Shown: positions 21,418 through 34,134, counted from the stretch's first letter. The stretch: DNA of 64,000 bases from Calycina herbarum (GCA_001414485.1 LLEY01000071.1:124001-188000); one strand, 5' to 3'. Notes: generated from the sequence alone by a model not told the origin. Program-made: numbers and translations.

Positions 21418-24400
21418 AGCTTGGCTACGGGATTGGTTGTATGTAGAATTTCTGGTGGTGGATTGGGAGTTGTGGTAGGGTCGCGAATTGATTGTCGATA
21501 CCGGAGGGGCCTTGACTATCAGAAAATGGAGGTGGAGGCAGAGGCAGAGTCCCAGGTTGATGATCGGGGGAGCCATTCCTCTTTCGGTCTTAGCGCGAGG
21601 TCACGAGGGTCCTGGCGGCTTCCTTGGCAGCTGCCTTGGCTGATGATCAGGCACCCATGCCGTTTCCGTTGAGCCTCTTCTTTTCCCCCTTGAATCACTT
21701 CGCGGTGCTCTTCAAAGATCAACATCTTCGCTATCAATCAACAACTTTCCGAGTTTCCTTTAAGATATAAATTCATTTTGCTCCCTGATATGGGAAGTTT
21801 TCTTCCTTAACTTGTCAATTGTACCACCGTCTTACGTCATTTCATATTTTGATGCACACCAACTAAGGCGGATGTTTGTACACAACACCATAAAGATGGG
21901 TATCAAGATTCGGTGGGAACTCTTGCAAAAACAGGCAAGCAATTTCACATTTATAGTGCATCTTCGACTCTCATGGATTTGGAATTGGGTAATGCTCTTA
22001 TTTCCAGTTCTTCTCGCGCCTTGCAAAGCCGGGAGGCTCTCACTACGGTGGCATGATACTCACCACCAGACAATACCTATGTGTGCTTGAGACCAAGTTC
22101 AAGGTCCAGAGCCTTTAGGGCACGACTGAGCTGGCACTCCAAACACAACCTCAGTCTCCTGTATCTGTCGAATAATGTTGGTCTCTCTCAGAAGACAACC
22201 TTTCCATCTCCGGTCCTAGCACAACATCCCTCACCTCCAGCGCCAGATAAAATCCCATCCACCACCCTGCAACCAGATCGACTTGAGACAACCACGATCA
22301 ATATCCTTTCGCATCACCGATACGATTTCTTTGTCTGTCATTTCTGGGTGCCAAACGCGCACCGTCGAGATGACCTGCTCAAGGTTCAGATAGCCTATAT
22401 CCTTCATTATCTCGCGAAATGACGATGGGAGATGGGTTGGCCTCGTGAAGTCTTTAGCATTTTGGTGGGTAAAGGTGTTCGTCGTGCGGTCTGTCATTGT
22501 TTTCCCCCTTCTTCATGTGCTGCCCGCCTTCTTGATTGCTTCTTTTGTTCTTTTTTTCCTTGGCGGATCGTAATATTGGTGTCAAGATTTGATTTGGCAA
22601 GCGATGAGACTCTTATGAGGACACTGGTATAAAGGGAATGCCTCTTGCATGTCTAGAAAGTTCTCTCTCATCGTGAGTTGTCGATGAGTCTCATGATATA
22701 TCTATCACCTGATCCATAATTTTGCGATTCACTTGTTTGGCAGAAGCACTTCGGCTCCCATCATTCACAAATATTTTCCCTCTCTGATTCATTTCTCCGG
22801 TCCGTGTGTAGCAGTCTGTTCTGATTCAGTACAGCCAACAGTCCAAACTATAAATCGGCATAATTTTTCAGTTTAGGACAAAGGTATCAAGCGGGCCTTC
22901 GTGGTAGTAATGGTTCACACTGGGTTATACGCGGGATCTTTTGCCAGCTGGACTCTAAATAGATTCAAGGTGTGGATTTGCACTCCGGTCCAGTGACTGA
23001 GACCTCCATTTCAAGGCGTGCCTGGGGCTTTTCTTTTTTCCCTTCGAAATACCCAATGCAACTCTGTCACTCGACCACATTCATACACAAGCACAAGCAC
23101 AGGTGTGAGTACAAATACATCCACAAAAAAATTCAATTTCAGATGTAACCCGTACTCCGTGCTGACAGGATGAACGGTTCGCAACTACGCTAGAGTAGTA
23201 CGCGCTCACCCCTGATCCAACTGCACACAAATTCGGTGCACTGAAATCCTTCCAGGAGCTTTTGTGAAGATAAGATGTGTTTCATGTAAGGGGGCATTTT
23301 TTCCGAAGTTTAGGCACAAATCATTTTGTCATCTCATTGAATTATCTGGTTGCAGCCTTCTGGGGTTGACAGGCACACAATTTTTGGCAAGCTGACTGCG
23401 CTGGGAAATTTATATTGGGTTCAACATGCAACCAGTACCAAACTTCCTTGAAAGTCTCGAGGCAGTTCATTGGATAGATCGCAAGTCGTGGCTATCCACG
23501 AATCATAATCGTGAAAAATGGCAGCACTTTACCCCCTGGTCTTTATTACCACCATTTCTCTCCTAAATACGCGCCGTCCGTCCCGCCCCTCCAGCAATTT
23601 TCCCGCGACCAGAATACCAGCCAACAAACTACGCTTGTACTCCGTATGTGCCTTTTGACTGCCGATCTGCGACTTCAGGTGGAAGGAAAGACCTGTTGTG
23701 GTAATAAACGATGTTATTCCGAAATATGGGGTCGATGAGGAAAGTCAACCTTGGCGATATAACACACCTCACATATTGTCGATATGAGCGACGTGCTTCA
23801 CATGGTAGCAGCGATATCGCGTGTTTTAACCCTGCACGATCGCACAACAATTCCCAAGCACCAATAATCTTGCATGCTGGTAAACCCTCGAATTGGAACT
23901 TTACCGAATGCGGCCAGCATCCACATAGGGCGCAACGGGGCGTCGTAAACCTCGGGAGGGGCTATCAGACGACATCGCAGGTGAGTTGAACATTCCTACT
24001 TCTTTTCTATACAATCTTAACTGAGAATTTACACAAGGTCTGGCAAAATGAAAGCCCATCTCGGATCAAGATGTTTTAGAAAGCAGCGTATATTATAAAT
24101 TTCAGTCACCAAACTCCCATGCTATCTTAAGACGTGCTGGCAAAAAGCAATTTTCTTGGCCATCGGCCGTTTACACGTGTTCAACATGCCTGGGTGACCG
24201 AGAAAAAGAAGGCTGCATCACGATAACTGCGGGGCGGCTGTACCAACATTTTCCCGCCTGCAAGCAAGATGTCAGCTTCAGCTAGGCTTCGCGTAAAAAT
24301 CACCAAGGCCCCCATGTTTCTTTACGGGTAAAGATGCCTACAAAAAGCCATCAGTTTTCTTCTACCCAATCACGCAAAAAATTCGGCGCGCGGTACCACC

Positions 24401-24631
24401 CTGATGAAGAACCTTTCTAAATATGAAAGGCTGACAAGCTGATGCAATATGTTTGGTAAGTTGGAGAAGACCGGCCTGCGCTTAGATGATAAGAACTTCA
24501 TGCTCAGGAAAAGTTTCATCGGATAAGTTTCACCAGCAAGGTTACGCCATACTTTCCCCGCTGTCTTCTGGACTTCCTTCTTGTACGCTCAGTTATTGAG
24601 TCGTCTGCTGGTAACGGATTACGGTCAAGAT
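21418..24631. other. Long intergenic region, mostly without supported genes
   Basis: Apart from a weak candidate at 22231-22497 I see only short overlapping ORFs on both strands (for instance 23511-23989) with no domain. 21418-21740 is likely the 5' UTR and promoter of the SF3B6 gene; 24000-24630 likely holds the promoter of the PTH11-like gene. No repeats stand out. Confidence 0.4.
22231..22497 (-). CDS. Hypothetical 88-aa ORF
   Basis: The ATG at 22497 opens MTDRTTNTFTHQNAKDF, followed by a helical-looking middle (REIMKDIGYLNLEQVISTV, then EIVSVMRKDIDRGCLKSI), and ends WRWR then stop. Composition is protein-like, with charged and hydrophobic residues alternating, but I do not recognise a family. 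It could be part of a spliced gene or a chance ORF. Confidence 0.25.
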   Translation of the reverse strand: MTDRTTNTFTHQNAKDFTRPTHLPSSFREIMKDIGYLNLEQVISTVRVWHPEMTDKEIVSVMRKDIDRGCLKSIWLQGGGWDFIWRWR

Positions 24632-26228
24632 ATGTCTATCCAGGATGGTATCATCTTCATCGCTCAGCCTCCGCCGGGGGTAAAATCAAATGCCGTTGAT
24701 CCACCGTCACTACAAATTCTCAGCATCGTTCTTTTTTCCGTGTTGATGGGCTTTAATGTCTCTTTTGTGGTTTGCAGACTGTCGTTCAAAGCAACGTCTG
24801 GTTTCTCTATTGATGATCGTGAGTCTTCACTTCCTCCCATCCGCTCTTCCGGTCAGCTGACAAGTCCACTTTCCAGTGTTCATATTCTTTGCTGCGATAT
24901 TGGGGAACGCACAAACTGTTTTAAACATTACTCGTACTTACCACTAACGCTCTGGGGTTTTTATTGCTCGACTGACTCTTGATAGTCACCAAATATGCAC
25001 GGCATGGCTGGGACTTACCATTAACGTGGTTCAACGAATCCTACATCAAAGTACCTTTCCCCCTTCCTTTTTCCAAGTCCATGCTAATAAGTGACAGAGA
25101 TATGCATACGCTCAAACAATGCTCGGCTACTCCTCAGTTCTCCTCGCCAAAATCTCCATTCTGCTTCTCTACCTTAGAATCTTCACCGTCAAGAAAGAAG
25201 TGCGCTACATGGTTTACGGCGGAATAATCTGGAGTATCATCACCTATGGACCCTTCTTCATCACCACAACGTGGTACTGCGCTCCTCATAAGGGAGAAGA
25301 TTGGGGAATGATTGTTTTAATGAGATGTTCTGGCTTTGCGGATTGGCAGATATTTGTCTCGGTCATGGCTGTGATTCTTGATTTGTTTATTTTGATTTTA
25401 CCCCTGCCGTTGCTTAGACGGCTGCAGTTGTCGAGGAATAAGAAGATTGGACTTATGGTTGTTTTTTCAACGGCTAGTTTGTAAGTTCGAGTTTTGAAAG
25501 ACCTATTTTGATGTGGGAAGGTTGACTAATGGGGTGTAGGGCTGTGGTATGCTGTATCTTGACTCTGGTTTATCGAATTAAACTTCGGAAACCGACGGAC
25601 TCTCTCTACACAACTTGGCAATCTACAATCACAAAGTAGGTTGCCTCTTGCCCTCTTGCCCTCTTGCCCTCTTCCCCAGATCCTCCTCCCATCTTTGCCG
25701 CACGAAAACTAACACCCCAAAAGTCTGGTAGAAAACAACGTCGCCATAATAGTAGCCTGTGTCCCGGGAGCCTCCTCATTCTTCAAACGCTACATCGCTC
25801 CCTCTCGCCTCTCCACTTTCCTCACCTCCTCCTTCCGCTCGCTCGTCTCCAAGAAAGGCGGTTCTTCGAATGCCTCAGCAACCCCGAGAACCCCGCTTTC
25901 GCCTCTTTCGCCGCTGAGTCCAGGTTCGAAGAAGAGTTGGAACGAGGGGCATATTGGACTTGCTAGTATTGGTGGCACTCCGTATCGAAATGGTGGGACG
26001 GGGGCGATGGGTAGTCCGGGGTTTGATGGAGGGGAAAGAGGTGGGGATTTGGGGTTCAAGGGGTATGAGGAGTTGAAGGATGGGAGTGTGATGAGGACGG
26101 AGACGGAGATTATGGGGGCTGTTAGGTATAAGGATGCGGATGGACGGAGGCGGGATAGGGGAGATGAGGAGGAACAGGGAATTGTCAAGAGTGTTGTTGT
26201 TAGTCAGAGGAGTTGTTATGGGGGTTAG
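24632..26228 (+). CDS. PTH11-like seven-transmembrane (fungal rhodopsin-domain) protein, six exons
   Basis: Predicted 430 aa from six exons (24632-24818, 24877-24933, 24986-25050, 25098-25480, 25540-25635, 25724-26228); the coding sum is divisible by three and every phase fits. Seven hydrophobic helices can be read: LSIVLFSVLMGFNVSFVV, LFIFFAAILGNAQTVLNI, MLGYSSVLLAKISILLLYL, YGGIIWSIITYGPFFI, VSVMAVILDLFILILPLPLL, GLMVVFSTASLAVVCCILTL and NNVAIIVACVPGASSF. A conserved-type Cys follows helix 4 (TTWYCAPHKGEDW) and a charged loop follows helix 5. The Ser/Pro/Gly-rich cytosolic tail is about 150 aa. This is the extended fungal rhodopsin-domain family that includes PTH11-like receptors. No CFEM domain is present, so its ligand and a true GPCR role are open. 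The plasma membrane is the likely site. Confidence 0.85.
25644..25674. repeat. CCCTCTTG octamer repeat in intron 5 of the PTH11-like gene
   Basis: About four copies of an 8-bp pyrimidine-rich unit inside the intron 25636-25723, between the donor (AAA|GTAGGT) and the acceptor (AAAAG). Confidence 0.85.
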
Positions 26229-27852
26229 TTAGTGAGGCGCTTGTAATTTGGTTTTCTGGCTGTTGGTGTTTGGAGTTTTGCTTGGGAGCGGGTGGAAAAA
26301 TACCTTTTTTTCTGTTGTTTATATTTTGAGGTGGTATGGATTGCTGCTGGGGTAGTTTGGTTGGAGTGGAGGTGACTTCATGTCGACTTCACGTTGGCTG
26401 TTTGACGATTGAGTTCTCACCTTAATGATACCTATTTGATCTTCCACTGGCGTCTTCTAGAACGATCCTTCTAGCTCCGCTCAAGAAATTGAACTTGCCC
26501 CACTTGCGCTTCCTTCATTTTTCTAACTAGGGTATACCAATAAACTTTGGAACTTGCAATGGATTTTGCAACGACACTGAATTGGCTTTCTCTCTAGCAC
26601 AACATGAGCAATATTTCCAGTTCTTCTTCAAATCCTTCAGAAACAGAATGTGTCTTTTTGTCTACTTTTGCTTGATATTGTGGCTAGTCAATTCAATTTT
26701 TGATTCCTCGTTTTTAAGACGCTCAATATGATTTAGTAAGTTAAGTTTTGATGCAGTAGACTAATTGAAGTTCACCACCACAGCCACCACCACCCCTTTA
26801 GCAGATGGCTTGGACAACATAAACACCACTGGCTTTGTTTCAAAGCGTGCATTTAAGCGAATGAATAAGGGGATCTGAATTTGGATGATACAAATGGGAA
26901 TTAACGCCATGGATTTGAGAGTTTGAAAGTCTTGAGTTCATAAAAATAGCTCCATTGGCATTGGTGAAAGGATCCTTTTTGCTTTTTCTGCTGTCACGTG
27001 GGCTTCATAAGCTCACGATGACAGTAAAAGCGGCAGCAAATACCGTATAATCTTGAGAGAGTGGATATGAGTCTAACCGCTTTGGTCGGTGCAAATTCAA
27101 TCACCGCCTGCTGCGCCACACATTCTCCCATGGGCGCCACAGCCAAATCAGGCTAGACCCATATCCACTTTCTCAAGGTTATATGGTACTTCAGTCGTAC
27201 CTACCTCCCTCTCTCGTTGTTCTAACTCTTCAGGGTAATTCAAGGTGATTAACCCACATACTTTGGGCATTTAGAATATTACCCTAGTTGATTTAGAACC
27301 ATGATTCTAGTTTATCCTAACTCTCCGGGCTAATTACTGTGAACGGCTCTAGAGCGTTGGGGCAATGGGAAGAAGGGGAAGGGAAGGTACCTATTTATTT
27401 CCACTTTAATTGTCCACCAGGAGCCAAGTAATAAGAAGTTGTGGTTTTACTTGATGGAAATAGAAGCAAGTATAGTATGTTTCAACCATTCATCTCAAAC
27501 TTATTTCCTCAGGTCACGCTTTGCAATTGTCAGGTGATAGCGCGGCGATTCGGCGTTTAACCTTATCTTACCCCGCTTTAGTTCACCGAATTTCCAGGTT
27601 CAGTTTGTGTTACTTCACTTGCAAACGCAGTAATTCTTCATCTTTCTTTCTTGTCTTTCAACTCTGTTTTGTCTTTCAAACTCTGGTTAAGTTGCAAGTT
27701 TTCGTTGTTTTGTTGTTGATTTAGCCTCTTTGCTCTGCAGGCTTGTTTTGGTAAAGTTTCCTTTTATGTGCATTTCAACTGGTTGCTGATTCCAACATGC
27801 TTTCCAGGATGAATGATATATCACCTCTCTTTTCGATCACCTCACCTCGACC
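26229..27852. other. Intergenic region upstream of the RdRP gene
   Basis: No supported coding region. It contains a 148-bp inverted-repeat element (27041-27188) and the presumed RdRP promoter and 5' UTR. An ORF at 27521-27724 is pyrimidine-rich and unlike a gene. Confidence 0.45.
27041..27188. mobile_element. MITE-like 148-bp inverted-repeat element
   Basis: The arms 27041-27075 and 27154-27188 are 35-nt inverted repeats (left arm begins TACCGTATAATCTTGAGAGA) with four mismatches, all transitions. Both ends are TA, consistent with a TA target duplication of a Tc1/mariner-type MITE. The 78-bp loop has no coding potential. A transcript would fold into a long hairpin. It ends about 660 bp upstream of the RdRP start codon. 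Confidence 0.7.
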
Positions 27853-30800
27853 ATGGGCGGCTTGGGAGATATCACTGGGATGGAAGTGTTTGTTCGAGGT
27901 GTCCCTGAAGGAATAACCGAAAAGAAATTGAATGGCTTTTTCGCAAGCTTTATGGAGCGTCTTGGAATCGAAGATTGGGTTTGCCAGAAGATTGGACGGA
28001 AGCAGCTTGCAAATATCGTTTTCCTCCAACCAAGCGAAGGCCGCCGGTTCTTGAACAAACATGGAAATATGATGGGCCCGCATGGCCGATATATTATATG
28101 TTGTCAGAGTAACAAACCGATTGATCGTTTGGCTGTGCGAAGCTTGGAAATGGAGAGGAAAACGAGGATTGAAAAGAAAAAGAGGCCGAAGAAAGCTTCG
28201 AAAACGGATTCTCCAAAACACCAAAGAACCTTTTTATCCTCTGCCTTACAATGTGGGACATGGGATTGTTTGGACACCGGATTTGCTCTGCGTCCGTACT
28301 ACACTTTACGGCAGCCTGCGAAGTTGGTCTTCAAGGTCATGCAAATTCAATACGAGACGGGAGCAGCTGATCGACTTGATATCCCATACCGCAGCATCGA
28401 ATCCATTGTATGGGGTCCGGATGCACCGGCGGCTGGTTGCGCGATTACTATCACCCTCAGAGAAGCTCCACGTTGCTCTCAACCTGTGGCAACATTTGAC
28501 TTGACTGATGCTGGAAGAAGACGAGTCCCGGGTCTTAACGAAGAGCACGAAAGGATTTCTGGAAGCTGTCTCGTCTATCGAATCATACTTGCGCATGAGC
28601 AAGATATAACTCAGAGAATTCATTCTCTGAGCCAAATTCACAGATTGCCTCCTATCACACGTCGATTAATTCGCATTGTTGAAGGAGTTCATGGAATTGA
28701 GCTCTTTTCATTTCATCGTGACTTTAAGCGCTTGACTGACAGCTTGTCACCTCGGTCCGCCAGCCTCCCATTCTCGGTCCGCTACCAACTCCAGAAGCTG
28801 GCACAAAATGGATATTTGCCGATCGACAGAGTTCTACAACTCCTTCCCCACGTCAAAAAACTCTTTTCTCGCTCGGGAGAGAGGACCACTCTCGCAATAA
28901 TTCGAAAGCTTTTTCGACATATTCCATGGTCCTCACCAGATGCTGACGTCGCTGTTTTTGACGCCTCGAACTTGATAGATGCCATGCTGGATTTCGAAGA
29001 GCAGGTCATTAAAAATGGCTTACATGAAGAAGACGACGTTGATGAATCAGAGAAAGTTGCCACTATACACAAAGCACAAATTACCCCTTCCGGTGTTTAT
29101 CTGTACGGTCCCGAAGCAGAGAACAACAACAGAGTTCTGAGGAAGTATTCGGGGCATCACGAATACTTCATGCGGATACAATTCAACGATGAAGATGGAG
29201 ATCGATTGGCCTTCAGCAGGAGTACTTCCAATAAGCCAATATTCACGAGGTTCCAGAAAATCTTGGATGACGGAATTTCCATTGCGGGTCGGCAGTTTTC
29301 ATTCCTCGGATTCTCTCATTCTTCACTTCGATCTCAGTCTTGCTGGTTTATGGCACCTTTTGTTCATGAGGGCTCGCTTTTATACTACAGAGGACTGATT
29401 TCCGGACTGGGGGACTTTCAGAATATTCGAATTCCGGCCAGATGCGCGGCTCGGATAGGGCAGGCGTTCAGTGATACGCGAAACGCAATCAAATTACCAC
29501 TTGAAATCAAAAGAGAAATTCCTGATGTTGAGAGGAATGGAAGAGTGTTCAGTGATGGTTGTGGAACGGTTTCAAAAGACGCTCTGGATTTGATATGGGC
29601 AGGTTTGCCTGACGGCAAGAAGCCAAATATTCTTCAAATCAGATATCAAGGTTAGTACGCTGCCAAACACTCATAAAATGGGTAAATTCAATAAAATGAG
29701 AAAAAGAACTCCGTTTATGGTACTGACTTTGAACAAAAGGGGCAAAAGGCATGCTTTCCCTAGATACTCGCCTTAAGGGAACAGTCATGCAGTTACGAAA
29801 TTCAATGACCAAGTTTCGAGGATCAGATTCGGCTGATCTAGAGATATGTACGGCTGGCTATAGGCCAATCACTCTGTATTTGAACGAGCAATTGATACCA
29901 ATCTTGGAAAAGCTAGGTGTTGCAAATGACTGGTTTCTTGGCCTTCAAAGGACAGAGATTGAGCGACTCTACTCAACAACATCGAGTGCCAAGAATGCCG
30001 CCAAATTCCTCTCATCCCATTCAGTTGGCGATAAAATTAGACTCCCATGGTTTTTGGAACGGCTACCACATCTTAATATTTATTTTCAACAAGATGAGTT
30101 CCTTACCGGCGTCGTGGAAACTGCAGTCCTCGTTCAGCTAAGAGCTCTCAAATATAAAGCCCGAATTCCGGTTCGACAAGGCTTCACACTTTTGGGAATC
30201 ATGGATGAAACAGGAATCCTTAAAGAAGGCGAAGTCTTTTGTGTGGCGGATGTGGATGGCAAGTCCCAAGTCATAACTGGAGAAAACGGTCGCCAAGTCA
30301 TCATATCGAGATCCCCCGCATTGCACCCAGGAGATATCCAAATGGCGACTGCTATTACAGTACCATCATGGTCCCCCTTGATGCAGCTACGAAACTGCAT
30401 TTGCTTTAGCCAAAAGGGCGACAGAGATCTTCCTAGCATGCTGAGTGGCGGAGACCTCGATGGCGATCTCTACCATATCATCTTTGATCCAAATGCAAGA
30501 CCCACCCGACCAATGTATCAGCCGGCAGAATATCCCCGACAGCTTCCGAGGGAACTAAATCGAGCTGTCGAACGTGAAGATATGACTCAATTTTTCATTG
30601 AGTTCATGGAAACCGATCAACTTGGACGAATTTGCAACACTCATAAAATGCTCGCCGACGATAGCTCGGAAGGAGTTGCTGATTTTCGTTGTATTAAGCT
30701 TGCCGAAATGGCCTCTACTGCTGTGGATTTCTCGAAAACTGGAATACCTGTAAGTAAAGATTATTCTTTCCGTTTTGAAATGCTATTGAATTGAATATCA

Positions 30801-31678
30801 AAGGTACGAATGAAAGAAATGCCACGGTATAGTCGCATCCGACCACACTTCATGATGCCAGGACCACATGTGGAGATTTTGAAGGACAAACCAATTTCCT
30901 TCATAAGTGAAGAGAGTGTCAGCGATATCAAACGAGATGACGATGATGATTTCGTAGCCTTCAGATATTATAGCAGCCATCGCATCCTGGGAAAACTCTT
31001 CGATGCAGTCGACGAACACGAAATTTTCAAGCGATTGCAAGATAATAGAGTCTTGAATACCAACCATTCGACTAGAAATTGGAATAGAAAGATATCCTTA
31101 CTTCAGAGGCTCTGGGTATATGTCCAGCACAATTCAAGGAAGACGGACTGGAAAAAGCACCTCGAGAGAGCGAGGGGAATTCGTGATGAGTACGGAACTC
31201 TTTTCATTTCAAAGGCATACCTCCATTACCTTACAAGACTGACCGAAGCTGCAGATATGAAGACTGCCTCTTAGACCTAATGTTCGAATACGGACCCAGT
31301 CCCCATCTCCCCCTGTCCGAAGTCGAAGTCTTCATAGGCAACATCCTCGGTAAAACAGGTGCTCCAACGCACCGCCAACGCGAAATGGCAATGTCCATGA
31401 AAGAACGATTCGAAGACGTTTTATCTACAACGGTAAACTGGATTACATTCCAAGACCAATACACACTCCAAGACGATCCAAAGGAAATCCCTGAAGGGTA
31501 TGATGAGTACAAAATGGAAAACGGCGTTGGTGTTAGTATGGCTTGTTTATGGTGCTTTTTGTATGATGAGCCTACGACTTTCAATGGTGGGAAGAAGGGG
31601 AGTTTGGATTTGCAGAGTTTTGGCTATGTGGCTGCTTCTTTGTGTTTGAAGACGCTGGATCGACTGGGGAGATTTTGA
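27853..31678 (+). CDS. RNA-dependent RNA polymerase of the RNA-silencing pathway, four exons
   Basis: Predicted 1,205 aa from 27853-29650, 29740-30749, 30804-31189 and 31255-31678; phases agree throughout (3,618 nt). An RRM-like N-terminus (MEVFVRGVPEGITEKKL, residues about 10-75) precedes the RdRP core. Family landmarks in order: FTRFQKILDDGISIAGRQF, the ARCAARIGQAFSDT stretch, YQGAKGMLSLD across intron 1, RQGFTLLGIMDETGIL, and the catalytic loop GGDLDGDLYHI. The DLDGD Asp residues (838-842, bases 30453-30467) are intact. The last intron (31190-31254, donor GTACGG, branch CTGAC, acceptor GCAG) joins IRDEY to EDCLLDLMFEYG. Skipping it gives a false stop at 31274. Cellular RdRPs turn single-stranded RNA into double-stranded RNA for Dicer. 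The RRM-type N-terminus suggests the SAD-1/Rdp1 clade rather than QDE-1, but this is inference. Confidence 0.95.
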
Positions 31679-32264
31679 AGGAGATTGTATGACTTGGTTG
31701 CAAGTGAGTTTTGTTTCTTAGTTTCCTTGGGAGATGCAGTTCAGATACCATTTGTTTATTGGTTTGGAAGTGAGTAAGTTATGTCTTGGTGTTTGAGTGA
31801 GGTTCGGTCATTACTCTCTGGAATGTATTTCCAAAGGCTCACAGACCTCGACAGCCAATAGCTGGGAATGTCTTAGAGATTCGTGGAGTAAGTGTTTTTA
31901 CTTCATTTTCCTTGCTCTCCTCCGAGTTCGTTACCACAGCTAGCACTGCAAACTCCATGAAGCCCCTCGGAGACCCCTCTGCACTAGCAGAAACTCGAGC
32001 CGTAAGCAATTGCGCTTTGCACAAATACATCTACAGTCCTTCAACGTCAACGAAGCACATGGAGCGAGCGAACGGATCCATAAAGGCACACGCCACCCCT
32101 CATATTCCGATTTTTCGTAGCAGCTTCCAATTATTTACACCATTCTTTCGTACAAGAGAGTATACTCAAAGCATCTTCCCAGCGACTGTTTTATACTGGC
32201 GGAACATACATGCGGAAAACAAACTCGGAACTCTGGCCATCTTTGTTCCGAATCATGGTGCTAT

Positions 32265-32400
32265 AAGTATTCTCGGACAATCAAAGCTGTAATTCGAAAA
32301 GGTTTAGGACAATGAAGATAGTTTGTTTCTCAGTCTCCTAAATATTCTCGAATAATAGTTTCGATTGTCCAGGACCATTTCGTACAATCCCAAATGCCAC
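32265..32400. repeat. Dispersed repeat, CTCGAACAAT-core family, copy 1 (intergenic)
   Basis: Contains ATTCTCGGACAATCAAAG, CTCCTAAATATTCTCGAATA and TTTCGTACAATCCC at about 55-70 bp spacing, in a stretch without ORFs. The same word types recur at 35258, 40805, 42895, 45155 and 57349. Confidence 0.6.
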
Positions 32401-32480
32401 ATCACCATACCACTCTTCTATACTCTGAAATCCTCTCCAGAGATCTTACTAGCTGTTATTTCTGCTAGATCACAACCAAG

Positions 32481-32946
32481 ATGGGATTATTGACTTTCCT
32501 CCCCGGCGAAGGAGATGGAGAAGCCAACCTCTCCAACAAAGTCCCACGTATGTATTAACTATTCTGCTTTGCGATTAGTCCACTTACGCTCTATAGCAAC
32601 GGGCACCGTATCCCCGTCCTCGCAGGATTAGAGTTCCTTTGTGGGAGATGGCAAGACCCAAATTTTGACTGGTCTCCTTTCGCCCGCCGTCTTTGGACCG
32701 ACTGGTTTTGCCTCGCTGCATACGCAGCAACCTCTTTCAGCCCTCCCACCAGCAAGTTTCGCTCTCCTCGTCACTGGTTGCTTTGGCTCCTGCCACACTG
32801 AGAAGACCTTTTGTGCCCGCGGAAACCGCCGAAAGTTGTGTCGTCCGGCTTGTATAAGGGGGTTTGAAGGGAGTCTGGTTTGGCTTTCGGTCCTGGTGCT
32901 TTCCGGTGGTGTGATAAATTGGATTCACGTACGTGCAGTAGAGTGA
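32481..32946 (+). CDS. Possible small spliced gene
   Basis: The ATG at 32481 opens MGLLTFLPGEGDGEANLSNK and runs to a fair donor (CCCAC|GTATGT). An acceptor (CTATAG) follows about 50 nt later. Beyond it two frames are open in parallel; one contains GDGKTQILTGLLSPAVFG, the other FLCGRWQDPNFDWSPFARRL. I could not find one splice model joining exon 1 to a long frame, so the product is undetermined. No family is recognised. Confidence 0.25.
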
Positions 32947-33114
32947 AAATTCAATGTATCTTGGATGAAGATTGATGTGCCTATACATTCGATGCTTTGA
33001 GCTTGTGTTTTGAATGATTTGGACCTTGGCCTGGGGAAATGGAGGGCAAGCGATAGGCAAGAGAAGGGGCAGTACCTCTCGATGATCCAATCTTTTGGGA
33101 CAGTGAAGCATTCA

Positions 33115-33195
33115 TTATTGTTCCAAAATATCTGGGAGAATATTTCAAATTGTCCTAAAGTTTTAGGGCAATAGATTGAGTTTTCCTAAAAGAAT
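33115..33195. repeat. Dispersed repeat, CTCGAACAAT-core family, weak copy 2 (intergenic)
   Basis: Shows ATTGTTCCAAAATATCTGGG, AAATTGTCCTAAAG and AGGGCAATAG, which resemble the other copies at low identity. It abuts the inverted-repeat element at 33200. Confidence 0.35.
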
Positions 33196-33199
33196 ATAA

Positions 33200-33789
33200 C
33201 TGGTATGTTTCATTCACCAATTAACTTATTGGTCAATAAAACACTAGATTCACTAATTTATCGGGCTTTGTAGATAAATAAATTTATCCACTAATAATTA
33301 TTTAAGAAGGCTATTCCTACTTTTATTATTAAAGGGTCCCGACCACGATATCCTCGGAACCTATGGGATTTATATGTACTACTATATATATTTCTAGGAC
33401 TGGACCCGAGTAGATAAGGAATTACTTCCTAGGGGTTAAGTCTAGTAGTTAACCTTAAACCTTTACCTAATATACGAAGCTAATATTCTTTAATTTAATA
33501 TGATTTAACTAGGCAATTTGCTTAAGAGTTAGAGTATGATACAAAGAGATTAAAGAGAGGAAAGGAGAGTGAGAAGGGGAATGATAAGAGAGGTCTTAAG
33601 ATTAAAGAGAAAGAGAAGGAAGTAGAAAAGGGGTTGGAAAAGGAGGGAGTAAATCAGTTGGAAAAGGGTGGGCTATTCTATAGCAAATAGTCTATTAGTG
33701 AATAAATAAATCTATTTACAAAGTCCGAGAAATTGGTGAATCCTTTAATATATTGACTAATAAGGTAATTGGTGAATGAAACATACCAG
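33200..33789. mobile_element. 590-bp non-autonomous inverted-repeat element (MITE-like), family X copy 1
   Basis: The ends are about 95-bp inverted repeats: the left starts CTGGTATGTTTCATTCACCA and the right ends TGGTGAATGAAACATACCAG. The match continues through the ATTCACCAATTT and GACTTTGTA words to about 33295 and 33695. There is no ORF. The centre is a purine-rich run (about 33540-33660, GAGGAAAGGAGAGTGAGAAG). Target duplication is unclear. A diverged relative lies at 53115-53530. Confidence 0.75.
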
Positions 33790-34134
33790 AACAAGCAGAG
33801 TTGTTTACTGTCCCTTGGTAAGTCTACCCGGAGAGAAGGGGTCGAAATTTGAAAATGGTATCACAGAGTGTTAGAAATCGCGAAAGGGAATATCTTGTGA
33901 ATGAGGCACAGTCTTTATGAAATACAAAGTACCTTGTGTACATATACGCCTGAAGATTCTAAATCCTTGGATGTGACCAAGTCCTGAGGTTCTGGGGCCC
34001 TCTCGAGTTCATTACATCCAACCCACAACTAAAGCTCGACAACCGATTACCCTTGCACAACACTCTCCTCTCGGGTACATCACTTGACCCCTCATCCTTA
34101 TCATTTCTCTCCCGAAGGTCCCTTTTCCGCCAAC

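Larger units (their letters stand above)
31679..34134. other. Intergenic region with repeats and a doubtful small gene
   Basis: Holds two patches of the CTCGAACAAT repeat family (32265-32400 and, weaker, 33115-33195), a 590-bp inverted-repeat element (33200-33789) and a possible small gene near 32481. The ORF 31912-32292 shows no domain. Confidence 0.45.

Noticed and set aside
31280..31678. Separate 132-aa gene beginning at ATG 31280
   Set aside because: The frame continues the RdRP once the 31190-31254 intron is removed; it is the polymerase C-terminus.
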